Source: Kocuria flava (GTDB taxonomy: Bacteria; Actinomycetota; Actinomycetes; Actinomycetales; Micrococcaceae). From it: a stretch of DNA of 64,000 bases. A program made the translations under genes and the position numbers. Of the stretch, positions 42,124 through 51,377 are shown one piece after another; position 1 is the first letter of the stretch, and the number at the start of each line of letters is the position of its first letter. Location of the stretch: the NCBI RefSeq assembly GCF_001482365.1, contig NZ_CP013255.1:1-64000 (forward strand), read 5' to 3'. Below the pieces are notes generated by a model. The model worked only from the letters and a program-made list of their open reading frames with translations, searched no databases and was not told where the DNA came from.

Positions 42124-43634
42124 TTCCGAACATCACCAAGGGGGACAAGCCGGTCGGGTTGATGAAGTACCTCGTGGGTCCGGGCCGGGCCAACGAGCAC
42201 ACCGATCCGCACCTGATTAACGGCTCCCCGCTCATCATGGCGTGGTACGACGATGTGCAGCTCAACGAGGAAGCCGCGGTGTCCATTGCCCGCGAGGTCG
42301 ACCTGAACCGGCGGTCCTTTGGGGTGGACGCTGACGCCAAGCACATTTGGCACTGCTCGTTGTCGATCCCGTACCAGGACCGGGAGGTCACTGATCAGGA
42401 ATGGTCGGACATTGCCCAGCGGTTCATGGACGAGATGGACTTCACCGACGCCGGGGCTAAGGCCCCGTGCCAGTGGGTAGCGGTGCATCATGGGCGCTCC
42501 ACCAAGGGCAACGACCACATCCACATCGTGGCCTCCACCATTCGTGGGGACGGCACCAAGTGGAACTGGGGTAACGACTTCTCCCGGGCGCAGAAAGCTG
42601 CGCGTGGGATCGAAAAGGACTTCAATCTCATCCAGCTCGGCAACCACTCCGAACGCTGGCTGCAGCAAGGCGAGGTGCGACGGGACAGCACCCGGGAGCC
42701 GGCCCGGTTCGCGCTGGAGCGCACCGTGCGGGCGTGCGCGGTGGCTGCTGACACCGAGGCGCAGTTCGTGCGGCAGATGCGCCGGGCAAACATGCTCGTG
42801 CACCCGCGCTACGCCGCCAGCACCGACTCGGTGGTGACCGGATACTCCGTGGCGGAGCGTCCGCCGAAGGGGATGCGGCCGCTGTGGTTCGGGGGCGGCA
42901 AGCTCGCCCAGGACCTCACGCTCCCGTCCCTGCGAACCCGCTGGCCCGACACCCCCGAGTCCGCCCAAGAGGCGTCGGAGGAGTGGATGGCGGCCAAGCG
43001 GCACCGCCGCATCGTTCACCCCGACGCCCCCGGTGCGGCCCTGGACGAGGTGACCGCCCGACGGTTGGCGGATGAACTGAAAGAGGTTCGCCGGCGCCTG
43101 GTCAAGCTCGCACCGGACGATCACCAGTCCTGGGCGCACGCGGCCCGGGAAGCCTCCGGGGTGTTCGCGGCGTGGTCGCACGCGACCGAGGACGGGCAAG
43201 GACCCTTGGGGCGCACTGCGAGGACGCTGGCACGCTCGGCGCACCGGTCGGGGCTGAAGATCACCACCCCGTTGGAAGCCCCACTGCGTACCAGTGGCAC
43301 CACGGCGTTCCTGCTGGCGGTCACGAAAGCGCCCTCCCCGATGGCCCAGGCATTGATCATGAACCAGATGCTGCGGATGACCCGGGCGTTCCAGGACATG
43401 CATCAGGCCAACAAAGAACTGCGCGAGACTCAGTTGATCGTGGACACCTTCCGGCAGCACCTCTCGGTGGTGGCGGAGCCGCTACCGGAAGTCGAGCCTT
43501 TTTCTCCTAAGCGCAGTGCCGCCCACGCCGGACCCGCCCGTGCCCGTGGTGCGCTGCGGGAGACCCAGGGGCCCACGGTTGAGCACCCTTACGTGGATCA
43601 CACCCCCCGCACGGACTACGGAATGGAGCTGTAG
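42120..43634 (+). CDS. relaxase / mobilisation nuclease
   Basis: A 504-residue transesterase that nicks and pilots DNA in conjugation. N-terminal KPVGLMKYLVGPGRANEHTD carries a Tyr (Tyr18) suitable as nucleophile. The three-His metal motif appears as VAVHHGRSTKGNDHIHIVAS. These are features of the relaxase superfamily, probably MOBP-like. The rest is helical and charged, with no helicase domain. GTG start overlapping mobC stop. A coiled-coil protein follows three bases later, forming a mobC-relaxase-coiled-coil operon. Confidence 0.92.
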   Translation: MIPNITKGDKPVGLMKYLVGPGRANEHTDPHLINGSPLIMAWYDDVQLNEEAAVSIAREVDLNRRSFGVDADAKHIWHCSLSIPYQDREVTDQEWSDIAQRFMDEMDFTDAGAKAPCQWVAVHHGRSTKGNDHIHIVASTIRGDGTKWNWGNDFSRAQKAARGIEKDFNLIQLGNHSERWLQQGEVRRDSTREPARFALERTVRACAVAADTEAQFVRQMRRANMLVHPRYAASTDSVVTGYSVAERPPKGMRPLWFGGGKLAQDLTLPSLRTRWPDTPESAQEASEEWMAAKRHRRIVHPDAPGAALDEVTARRLADELKEVRRRLVKLAPDDHQSWAHAAREASGVFAAWSHATEDGQGPLGRTARTLARSAHRSGLKITTPLEAPLRTSGTTAFLLAVTKAPSPMAQALIMNQMLRMTRAFQDMHQANKELRETQLIVDTFRQHLSVVAEPLPEVEPFSPKRSAAHAGPARARGALRETQGPTVEHPYVDHTPRTDYGMEL

Positions 43635-43636
43635 AG

Positions 43637-44407
43637 ATGAGCACACAACCCGATGGCGTGAACGATTTGATCGGCCGTGACCTTCAGGCAGCGATGGCCG
43701 TCGCCGGGCGCTGGGGTGAGATGATGGCCCGTCAGCGCGCCGAGCAAGTGCGTCAACGCCTGATGGAGCAGCAGCAGCGGCGACGGGAGCTGGAAGACCG
43801 GTTCGAAGCCGAACGAGCAGTGATGCGCACCGAGCTCGCCCCGGTGGAGCAGGACCGTTTCTGGGAGTCCGCCAAGCCGGAAGACATCGCTGCCCGCTAC
43901 GGGCTGGCCCGGCAGTGGGAGCAGCACGACGAGGTCGCCCGCACCGCGCGAGGACGGATCGAGTCGGAGGTGAAGGACCGCTACGGGCTGGCCGTGGAGG
44001 ACTACCTGGAAGAGCGCGTCCCGCAGCAACAGCGCACTGAGACAGTCGAGCAGGGGACTGCGGCCCGCGAAGCCGTGGACGCCCAACGTGACCACGCTGA
44101 GGCCGCCCTCAACGCCGCAGAGGCCAGCCGGGGGGATCTGCAAAACGACGCCGACACCCGTCACTCGGCTGCCGAAGCCGAGGAACTTTGGGACTCCGGA
44201 GACCGGCGGGCGAACCTGGCCAAAAAGCTCATGGCGGCCTTTGGTGGCACCGAGGAGGGCCGCGATGGGGTACGGGCACGTCTGGCCGCCGACCGGGACC
44301 AGGGCACGCCTCCCATCGAGGCTGTGCGCTCCACCAAGCGTGGCCCCAAGGCCCGCAAGAACACCGGGCGCCCAGCAGGACGAGAAAGAGGCTTGGAACT
44401 GGGCTGA
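43637..44407 (+). CDS. coiled-coil accessory protein of the relaxase operon
   Basis: A 256-residue charged helical protein with long coiled-coil stretches: about 25-70 (RQRAEQVRQRLMEQQQRRRE) and 120-185. A basic Lys/Arg tail (RSTKRGPKARKNTG) follows. No catalytic motif or known family. It follows the relaxase with only two bases between. A GGAG is near the start. It ends at a strong bidirectional terminator. Confidence 0.7.
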   Translation: MSTQPDGVNDLIGRDLQAAMAVAGRWGEMMARQRAEQVRQRLMEQQQRRRELEDRFEAERAVMRTELAPVEQDRFWESAKPEDIAARYGLARQWEQHDEVARTARGRIESEVKDRYGLAVEDYLEERVPQQQRTETVEQGTAAREAVDAQRDHAEAALNAAEASRGDLQNDADTRHSAAEAEELWDSGDRRANLAKKLMAAFGGTEEGRDGVRARLAADRDQGTPPIEAVRSTKRGPKARKNTGRPAGRERGLELG

Positions 44408-44420
44408 TGCCATGAGGGCA

Positions 44421-44467
44421 ACAGCGAGAGGGGCGCAACCCGTGACGGGTTGCGCCCCTCTCGCTGT
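44421..44467. terminator. bidirectional terminator
   Basis: A perfect 21-bp stem with a five-base GTGAC loop lies between the convergent ends of the relaxase operon and the transfer operon. Confidence 0.85.
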
Positions 44468-44472
44468 GAGGT

Positions 44473-44880
44473 TCAGTCGAACAGGCCCTCTGGAGGTGGC
44501 TCCAAAGTCAGTGGAACTCCCTTGGGGCGGTGCTCCCTGGGAGTGCAGCCGTGGAAAGGACCCTTCTCCTCAAAGAGGACCCGCATGGTCGGGTCGGCGT
44601 AGTTCTGCCACCACACCGCCAGCCCGGTAGTGGGATCTAGGCGCAGGTTTTCCCACGCCCTCCACAGCCCTGTCAGACGGCTCACCGCTTCATCATGCCG
44701 CCACCACTGGGCGCACCAGGTGAACGTGTTCGAGCGACCGGCTGGGTCCAGCTGACGCCGGTACATCGGCGCCAACATCTCGGTGACGAACTCCACCACG
44801 TTCGCGTAGACCAGCTCCACGGGAGGCTGCTCTTCCACGTCCTCGTTGCCCTCACTGGACGATTTTTCTTCCCAGTCCAT
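44473..44880 (-). CDS. DUF4913 protein of the transfer operon
   Basis: A 135-residue protein matching DUF4913: VVEFVTEMLAPMYRRQLD, TFTWCAQWWRHDEAVSRL, LWRAWENLRLDPTTGLAVWW. DUF4913 genes accompany actinobacterial conjugation modules; the function is unknown. Its ribosome site (AAGGAG) lies in the former 3' end of the coupling-protein gene. The IS256 element at 44929 now separates it from that gene and probably reduces its transcription. Confidence 0.88.
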   Translation of the reverse strand: MDWEEKSSSEGNEDVEEQPPVELVYANVVEFVTEMLAPMYRRQLDPAGRSNTFTWCAQWWRHDEAVSRLTGLWRAWENLRLDPTTGLAVWWQNYADPTMRVLFEEKGPFHGCTPREHRPKGVPLTLEPPPEGLFD

Positions 44881-44928
44881 GACCTACTCCTTCACCAGCG
44901 CCGCCCACCGGTTCCCGGCAGGCTCAGG

Positions 44929-46348
44929 GGGACTATCGCAGTAACGGTGTAAGAGGCCCAATCACCCCGTTCGGGGTTGGAGGGTCGACATGAGCGAGAA
45001 GATCGAGACACTGGTGGACGTGAGCCCACCACCACCCGGCGAGCAGCCGGATCAGACACCGGAGCTGTCCCCGGCCGAGCAGGACACGGTCCGGGAACTG
45101 GTCCGTGCCGCCCGCGCCAGCGGGACGGCGTTGACCGGCCCGGGCGGGCTGTTGAAGCAGCTGACCAAGATGGTCGTCGAGGCCGCCCTGGACGAGGAGA
45201 TGAACGAACACCTCGGCTACGAACCCGGCGAGCCCGAGGGGCGCAACCGCGGCAACTCGCGCAACGGGAGGCGGGCCAAGACGGTGATCACCGACAACGC
45301 CGGCCCCGTGGAGATCGAGGTCCCCCGGGACCGGCAGGCCAGTTTCGAGCCGGTGATCGTCAAGAAGCGCCAGCGGCGGCTGACGGACCTGGACCAGGTC
45401 GTCCTCTCGCTCTCGGCCAAGGGACTGACCACCGGAGAGATCAGCGCCCATCTAGGCGAGGTCTACGGCGCGGAAGTCTCCAAGGACACCGTCACCCGCA
45501 TCACCGACCGGGTCATCGAGGAGATGCAGGCGTGGTGGGCCAGGCCCCTGGAGCAGGTCTACGCGGCGGTGTTCATCGACGCGATCATGGTCAAAGTCAG
45601 GGACGGGCAGGTCCGCAACCGGCCGGTGTACGCCGCGATCGGGGTGGACCTGGGCGGGCACAAGGACATCCTGGGCATGTGGGCCGGGGACGGCGACGGG
45701 GAGTCGGCGAAGTTCTGGTACGCGGTCCTCAACGACCTGAAGTCACGCGGGGTGCGCGACGTGTTCTTCGTGGTCTGCGACGGACTCAAGGGCCTGCCCG
45801 ACTCCGTGAACGCCGTGTTCCCACTGGCCACGGTGCAGACCTGCATCATCCACCTGATCCGCGGGACCTTCCGCTACGCCTCAAGGAAGTACTGGGACGA
45901 GCTCGCCAAGGACCTCAAGCCCGTCTACACCGCCCCGACCGCCGCGGCAGCCGAGGCCGCCCTGGAGGAGGTGGAGGACAAGTGGGGCGCCCGGTACCCG
46001 GCGATCAGCCGGCTGTGGCGCAATGCCTGGACCGAGTTCGTGCCGTTCCTGGACTACGACGTGGAGATCCGCCGGGTGATCTGCTCGACGAATGCCATCG
46101 AGTCCCTCAACGCCCGGTTCCGGAGGGCGGTGCGGGCCCGTGGGCACTTCCCGAACGAGCAGTCCGCGATGAAGACCCTGTACCTCGTCGTGCGATCCCT
46201 GGACCCGAAAGGCACCGGGCAGACACGATGGGTCACACGGTGGAAGCCGGCGCTGAACGCCTTTGCCATCACCTTCGCCGATCGCATGCCGGCGGCGGAG
46301 AACCACTAACCATGGAAACGCCTCTTACACCGTTAGAGCGACAGTCCC
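44929..46348 (+). mobile_element. second IS256-family insertion sequence, complete
   Basis: A 1420-base element with 29-base imperfect inverted repeats (inner core TAACGGTGTAAGAGGC identical at both ends) flanked by the 8-base duplication GGCTCAGG at 44921-44928 and 46349-46356. It lies in the last codons of the coupling-protein gene, opposite to the direction of the transfer operon. Confidence 0.9.
44990..46309 (+). CDS. IS256-family (Mutator-type) transposase
   Basis: A 439-residue DDE transposase. Acidic residues in VFIDAIMVKV (Asp), VVCDGLKGLPD (Asp) and STNAIESLNARFRR (Glu). TCIIHLIRGTFRYAS supplies the Cys/His motif. The N-terminal LNEH-type segment DEEMNEHLGYEPGEPEGRNR is typical of a widespread actinobacterial subgroup. 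It differs from the transposase at 38026. Confidence 0.95.
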   Translation: MSEKIETLVDVSPPPPGEQPDQTPELSPAEQDTVRELVRAARASGTALTGPGGLLKQLTKMVVEAALDEEMNEHLGYEPGEPEGRNRGNSRNGRRAKTVITDNAGPVEIEVPRDRQASFEPVIVKKRQRRLTDLDQVVLSLSAKGLTTGEISAHLGEVYGAEVSKDTVTRITDRVIEEMQAWWARPLEQVYAAVFIDAIMVKVRDGQVRNRPVYAAIGVDLGGHKDILGMWAGDGDGESAKFWYAVLNDLKSRGVRDVFFVVCDGLKGLPDSVNAVFPLATVQTCIIHLIRGTFRYASRKYWDELAKDLKPVYTAPTAAAAEAALEEVEDKWGARYPAISRLWRNAWTEFVPFLDYDVEIRRVICSTNAIESLNARFRRAVRARGHFPNEQSAMKTLYLVVRSLDPKGTGQTRWVTRWKPALNAFAITFADRMPAAENH

Positions 46349-48111
46349 GGCTCAGGCGCCACTGGCTCGGCAGCCGGTGCTGTGGGCTCGTGATCGACGG
46401 TGTCTACTGTGGGGCGGTTGTGGGCCTCTTCGGAGGCCTTGGACGCTTCCGCGTAGGGGCGGTGGTCAATCGGGATGGTGCGCAGCAGCACGGCCCTCGC
46501 CCCGGAGCCGAACATTACGGCCCTCCCCTTGGGCAGGGCGGAGAGGTCAGCCACCGACATGATGTCGTCGGTGGCGTCCTGGCGGGAGGTGGACCCGCTG
46601 TCCTTCTGCCTCGAGGAGGACACGGAGGTGTAGGTGTACTTGCCGATCAGCTCGGAGAGCATCTTCAGGTAGCCCTCTTCCTTGACGTTGCCGCCGTAGG
46701 TGACGACGTTGGCGGTGGAGAACAGCTTGCGCATCCCGGATTCGCCCCACACGTCCACGCCCTGGGACCAGGACTGCAGGAACGTGGAGACCACGATGCC
46801 GCGGGACCCGTAGTGGCTGTAGAGGTTGGGCAGGTTCATCCAGCGGCAGACGTTGGCGGCCTCATCGAGCACGCAGAGCATGGGGTTGGCCAGCCGCCCC
46901 CCGGTCTGGGTGACGGCGTGTTCCTCGGCGGCGGTCACGGTGGCCACGGTCAGCGCGGTGACCAGGGGACCGGCGGTGCCGGCCCCTTCCTTCGACAGCG
47001 CGTAGAGGGTGTGCTTGCCGCGCACGAACGCCTGGGGATCGAACTGCGGGCGATCGTCGTTGGGGCCTGTGGGGTTGACCCAGGCGGCGATCTTCTCGTT
47101 CTTGAGGCATGCGGCCATCTGCAGGGCGGTGGAGTAGACGCTGCCCCGGTACTTCTCCGGTTGCTGGATCGTGCTGGCCACCGAGTCGGCTTCCTTGGTC
47201 AACCCGTGCTCATCGAGCAGTAGTGCCGGGGTCTCATCGGTGGAGCGGGTCAGCCAGTAGTGCACCCGCTCGATGGGCTCCCCGCCCACGGCGGCCGCGA
47301 GCAGCAGTCCGGCCAGGAGGTCCTTGCCGGCGGAGTCGAAGTGACCATCGCCCTTGGCGCCGACGTCTCGGGAGCCAGCGGCGAAGTTGTTCGCTATCTC
47401 GGCGGCGCGTTCACTGTCGGTGACGTAGGTCAGCGGGTTCCACCACCAGGTCGGGGCCTCCCCCGCGACTCCCTGAGGGTCGAAGACCCACACGTCGCCG
47501 CCTTCGGCGCGCAGGTCGCGGGTCAGGTCGGAGAGGTCGCGTTTGTTGGAGGTGGCGATCACCGGGCCCGGGGCCTCGATGATGGACGGGGCCGCCTGGG
47601 AGGTGGTCTTGCCGGTACGGGTGCCCCAGATGTGCAGGAGGGTGTCCTCCCAAGAGGCGTAGAGGGTGTGGCCACCGCGGACCATCGTCCCGAGCATCAC
47701 CCCTGGGGTGTCGACGCCGAAGCGCACGGCCTTGGCCATCGCCTGCTTCTGGGTGAAGGGGGCGACGTCGCGTACCGAGGCCATGCGCGGTGCGGCGCGG
47801 TCGTGCTTGACGACCTTCTGGGCCTTCTGGTGGCGTGTGAGACCCCACAGCACGACCAGTGCTGCCGCCACCAGCCCGAGGGCGGCGGCCAGGACGATCT
47901 CGGTGGTGCGCCACGGAAGGTCTCCGGTGACCACACCCAGGGACCGTTCCCAGTACCCGGTGGGCAGCGGGTTGGTGCGCGGGGTGAGGGCATGTCCGGC
48001 GGTGTTCACCACGTAGAGGATCGCGGGGATACCGACCAGAGCGAAGAGCAGGGTGAGCAGTAGGGCGACCTCGCCGCCGCCGGTCTTGTATTTGCGGTCC
48101 AGGGAGCTCAT
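46333..48111 (-). CDS. type IV coupling protein (VirD4/TraG-like), C-terminus replaced by IS sequence
   Basis: A 592-residue membrane ATPase linking the relaxosome to the secretion channel. Two N-terminal membrane helices (about 12-35 and 65-85) come first. Walker A is IWGTRTGKTT, with Thr-Arg in place of the usual Ser/Gly. Walker B-like MLCVLDEAANV follows. The ATG at 48111 overlaps the upstream stop (ATGA). The stop at 46333 lies inside the IS right end. Removing the IS and one target copy restores ...PEPAGNRWAALVKE and a TAG at 44884-44886, so the insertion changed only the last ten or so residues. The ATPase core is untouched. Confidence 0.88.
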   Translation of the reverse strand: MSSLDRKYKTGGGEVALLLTLLFALVGIPAILYVVNTAGHALTPRTNPLPTGYWERSLGVVTGDLPWRTTEIVLAAALGLVAAALVVLWGLTRHQKAQKVVKHDRAAPRMASVRDVAPFTQKQAMAKAVRFGVDTPGVMLGTMVRGGHTLYASWEDTLLHIWGTRTGKTTSQAAPSIIEAPGPVIATSNKRDLSDLTRDLRAEGGDVWVFDPQGVAGEAPTWWWNPLTYVTDSERAAEIANNFAAGSRDVGAKGDGHFDSAGKDLLAGLLLAAAVGGEPIERVHYWLTRSTDETPALLLDEHGLTKEADSVASTIQQPEKYRGSVYSTALQMAACLKNEKIAAWVNPTGPNDDRPQFDPQAFVRGKHTLYALSKEGAGTAGPLVTALTVATVTAAEEHAVTQTGGRLANPMLCVLDEAANVCRWMNLPNLYSHYGSRGIVVSTFLQSWSQGVDVWGESGMRKLFSTANVVTYGGNVKEEGYLKMLSELIGKYTYTSVSSSRQKDSGSTSRQDATDDIMSVADLSALPKGRAVMFGSGARAVLLRTIPIDHRPYAEASKASEEAHNRPTVDTVDHEPTAPAAEPVAPEPGLSL

Positions 48112-49862
48112 CGTTCGCCCCTCTCCTGGGCGGCGCGGGACTTGGCCTCGTGCCACTTCTTCTCGGTGTCGTGGACCTGGGAGCGGCGCTCGGTGGGGGT
48201 GAACTCCATCGAGAACGGGATCCCGGCCCTCGCGCCGACCTTGATGAAGAACTTCCCCTGGCCCGGCGGCGGGGAGGTGGTGCGGTCGTCGAAGTACCAT
48301 TCCCGGTTGGCGGGGTCTTCCAGCCAGGCCCGCAGCTCGGCCTCGTTGATGGCCGATGCGTCGGTGGGGGTGTACACGTCGTCGTTGGTGTACTGGATCT
48401 CCTCATCACCCCGGCGGTTCCAGGCGGGCGGGTCCTGCCAGGCGGCGAGTTGTTCCTGCTCGCGCATCGACAGCGGCACGGACTCGGTCAGCAGCGACAT
48501 CTCGGATTTGGCCAGCCCACCGAGGATCTTGATCCCGCAGCGGTCCATGATGCCCTTGGCCTTCGCCCGGTCCTCTTCACCACGCACGGCCAGAAGATCG
48601 GAGGGGGTGTGGGAGGCCATGATCTGTCCGACCCCCATCTCCCGGTTCAGTCGGGTCAGGGCGTTGACCTGATCGACGATGCCGGGTCCGGCCGCCAGGG
48701 TGTTCCACAGCTCATCGAGGATGAGCAGGAAGCGTTGGCGTTCGATCACGCGATCGTCGGCGAGCATGTTGGAGGTCCGCACCGTTCCGGTGCCGATGGA
48801 CCAGCACGCCAGCAGGGTGGCTGCCCGCAGGTCGGACTCGGACTGGGAGATGCGCGAGAGGTCGAAGACCATCGGTCTTGAGGCGTCGATCTTGTTGGTG
48901 GAGGGGCGGGCGAACATCTGCCCGAAGGCCCCGGTCCCGCACAAGGAGTTCAGCGAGGACTCCAGGCCCTCGGTGATCTCGTCATAGCGGGCATCGTTGC
49001 CGCGATCCAGGGAGACCTCGCGCACCTCGACGGGCTTGTCTTTGAGCACCTGGCGCAGGTCCGCCATGACCGGGATCGTGCCGGAGACGGTGTGGCGGGC
49101 TTCCAGGACGGTGAGGCACCGGTCCAGGATCTGGTCCTCGCGCTCGTCCAGCGGCTTCTTGCGCAGGATCGCGATCAGGGACCGGATCAGGTCGAAGCGC
49201 CGGGTGTGCAGATCGGCCAGCAGCTCCTCCGCCTTGGCGGGCGAGAGCAGTTTGGCCGCCGCGACCGCGCCGGCGTCGTCGAGCGGGTTGATGTGGCCGA
49301 CCCCGCGCCCCAAGGGCAGCACGGCCCCGCCGAGGGCTTCGATCATGGCGACGTGTTCGCCCTTGATGTCGCCGAGGACCATCGGCCACACCCCGAAGGC
49401 GGCCAGCCCGATGGCCATCCGGCGCAGCAGGGAGGACTTGCCCAGCCCCGGGTTGGCCATGATGAAGGCTGAGGGGTTGGCGATCACCCGCAGCTTCTGG
49501 AACCAGGAGATCGGGTCACAGCACACCGGCTCCCCGGAGAGCAGGTTGCGCCCCAGCGGGACGCCTTCCAGCGGGGAGCCTCCGCCCATGGGGAAGGGGA
49601 AGAGCCCGCAGACTTGGTAGTTGGTGCCGCGCATCTCCCGGATCGGGTGCAGCAGCTGCGCCTCGCCCAGTCCCCGGCCCTTGTGACCCCGCGGGCCCGG
49701 ACGCCCCAGCGGCTTGGCGGTGACCGAGGTGCTGCCGGTGCGTCGGGGCTTGGCGAACACCTTGCCCAGCTTCGTGCGGGTCAACGCTCGGTCCAGGACG
49801 GTGGTTGAGGCGTTGCCCCGGCTTTCCGGGAGGATGATCTGGTTGCGTTTCGTGGTGGCCAT
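48108..49862 (-). CDS. conjugation ATPase (VirB4/TraC-like)
   Basis: A 584-residue cytoplasmic ATPase of the secretion channel. Walker A is MANPGLGKSSLLRR (about residue 135). Walker B is FLLILDELWN, followed by TRLNREMGVGQIMASHTPSD as in VirB4-like proteins. The N-terminal 100 residues are basic. Its ATG immediately follows the stop of the SCO6880-like gene, and its stop overlaps the coupling-protein start. It is shorter than Gram-negative VirB4, as is usual in actinobacterial systems, where the N-terminal part is supplied by the preceding gene. Confidence 0.87.
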   Translation of the reverse strand: MATTKRNQIILPESRGNASTTVLDRALTRTKLGKVFAKPRRTGSTSVTAKPLGRPGPRGHKGRGLGEAQLLHPIREMRGTNYQVCGLFPFPMGGGSPLEGVPLGRNLLSGEPVCCDPISWFQKLRVIANPSAFIMANPGLGKSSLLRRMAIGLAAFGVWPMVLGDIKGEHVAMIEALGGAVLPLGRGVGHINPLDDAGAVAAAKLLSPAKAEELLADLHTRRFDLIRSLIAILRKKPLDEREDQILDRCLTVLEARHTVSGTIPVMADLRQVLKDKPVEVREVSLDRGNDARYDEITEGLESSLNSLCGTGAFGQMFARPSTNKIDASRPMVFDLSRISQSESDLRAATLLACWSIGTGTVRTSNMLADDRVIERQRFLLILDELWNTLAAGPGIVDQVNALTRLNREMGVGQIMASHTPSDLLAVRGEEDRAKAKGIMDRCGIKILGGLAKSEMSLLTESVPLSMREQEQLAAWQDPPAWNRRGDEEIQYTNDDVYTPTDASAINEAELRAWLEDPANREWYFDDRTTSPPPGQGKFFIKVGARAGIPFSMEFTPTERRSQVHDTEKKWHEAKSRAAQERGER

Positions 49863-51377
49863 CTACAGGGCGTTCCTCACGGTCGAAGGCAGGGCCAGGT
49901 GGTCCGGGATGACCACACCGAGGGGCAGGCCGGCGGCGAAGGTGGAGTCCTGGGCGCCGTAGGCCTCCTCCAGGCGGATCCTCGCCGAGGTGCCGAGGTT
50001 CTCGATGATGGCCTCGGCCTCGTCCAGCTCGCCCCGGGAGCGGACGGTGGCGGTGACGACGAGCCCGAAGTTCAGTAGCCCGGCCCCGTCGGCCTCTTCG
50101 GCGGCGGTGGCTTGGGCGGCGCGGGTTTCGCGGGTGTCCCGGGCGGTGGCGCGGTTGCGGGAGGAGGCGTTGAAGGTGGCGGTGTTGATGTCGTTCTCCA
50201 CCATCTGGGCAGCCCTCGCGGGGTCGATGGGGCGGTAGAGCAGGGTGACGCGCTTGCGCACCAGCTCGGGGTTCGGGGCGATGAGGGCTTGGAGCACGTT
50301 GGCCTGGATGGTGGAGCGCGGGGGCACGGACATTGCCCAGGACTTCGACCAGGAGTTGTTGTGGTGGTAGGAGTCCCAGAAGGTGTCGGCGGCCTGGGGG
50401 CCGACCTCGCTCCAGTCCAGTTCCGGGGCCACGCCCTGGGCGTGGGCCCGGTCGAAGAGGATGGCCTCGGCCGGGTCGTAGGCCACCCGGATGACCTCGC
50501 ACAGCTGCTGTGCGGTCAATGGTGCGGCTACGCCGGCCCCGGTGTCGTTCAGCGACAGGGTGAGGTTGGGCAGCCGGGCGGCCAGGTCATCGGCGACCTC
50601 TTGGGCGTTGCGGATGCGTCCGCCGGCCCGCACGGAGGCTTTGAAGGTCACCGCGATGTAGGCCCGGGTCACGGTGGCCCCGGTGGGCAGCATCTGCACG
50701 GTCTCGTTGATGACGTCGCGGGCAAAGGCCGGGGCGTTGTCGGCCATGCGCGCCTCGATCTTGCGGGCCAGGCGGTATCCGGAGTCCGGGGCGGTCTCGA
50801 TCGTCACCGAGGCGGCGGTCAGGCCGGGCTCGTCGGTGAGCATGCCCAGCCAGTGCGCCCAGCGGTCCACCCACCGGTTGATGTGCTCTTGGTCGACCAT
50901 GCCTCCGCCGTCGGGCTCGGAGGAGAAGACCACGGTGTAGTGGTGTTTCTGCGGGACCTCGAGCAGGGCGAAGGGGCGGCCGTAGCCGTCGACGTGCTCG
51001 GTGATCGTGGACCGGGCCGAGATCCCGGGCAGCTTCGTGGTCCCTGAAGGTACCCGGGACACCGGCCCGGCCCGGTAGACGTTGGCCCCGGCGTAGACGG
51101 TGTTGGCCCACCCGGCCCGACGGAGGATGCGTTCGATGAGGGTGCGTCCGTGCTTGTTCTTGCTCATGGACAGCGCGATCAGGACCAGGATCACTGCTTC
51201 GAAGCCCAGGGCGACCAGCCACAGGTTGAGCATCATCAGCAGGATCCCGCCGACCACCCCGCCGATCAGCAGCACGGTGCCGGCGGTGGAGAGCCCGGCC
51301 AGGCCCTTGGAGGTGGGCGTGCGGAAGTTGCCGTACACCCGCGGACGGTTCTCGGTTTTAGCTTCGGTCTGCGCCAT
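49863..51377 (-). CDS. SCO6880-family conjugation protein (PrgI-like plus VirB4 N-terminal domain)
   Basis: A 504-residue protein. After an N-terminal tail (RPRVYGNFRTPTSKGLAGLS) come two adjacent hydrophobic segments (TVLLIGGVVGGILLMMLNLW and GFEAVILVLIALSM), as in PrgI/VirB3-type proteins. A long soluble region follows with HVDGYGRPFALLEVPQKHHY and MVDQEHINRWVDRWAHWLGM. The pattern matches the SCO6880 family found in actinobacterial type IV systems. The start overlaps the end of the VirB6-like gene by 20 bases. Confidence 0.87.
   Translation of the reverse strand: MAQTEAKTENRPRVYGNFRTPTSKGLAGLSTAGTVLLIGGVVGGILLMMLNLWLVALGFEAVILVLIALSMSKNKHGRTLIERILRRAGWANTVYAGANVYRAGPVSRVPSGTTKLPGISARSTITEHVDGYGRPFALLEVPQKHHYTVVFSSEPDGGGMVDQEHINRWVDRWAHWLGMLTDEPGLTAASVTIETAPDSGYRLARKIEARMADNAPAFARDVINETVQMLPTGATVTRAYIAVTFKASVRAGGRIRNAQEVADDLAARLPNLTLSLNDTGAGVAAPLTAQQLCEVIRVAYDPAEAILFDRAHAQGVAPELDWSEVGPQAADTFWDSYHHNNSWSKSWAMSVPPRSTIQANVLQALIAPNPELVRKRVTLLYRPIDPARAAQMVENDINTATFNASSRNRATARDTRETRAAQATAAEEADGAGLLNFGLVVTATVRSRGELDEAEAIIENLGTSARIRLEEAYGAQDSTFAAGLPLGVVIPDHLALPSTVRNAL

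Noticed and set aside
44977..47223. A 748-codon plus-strand frame across the second IS
   Set aside because: It is a Gly/Arg-rich shadow of the transposase at 44990 and of the antisense coupling-protein gene.
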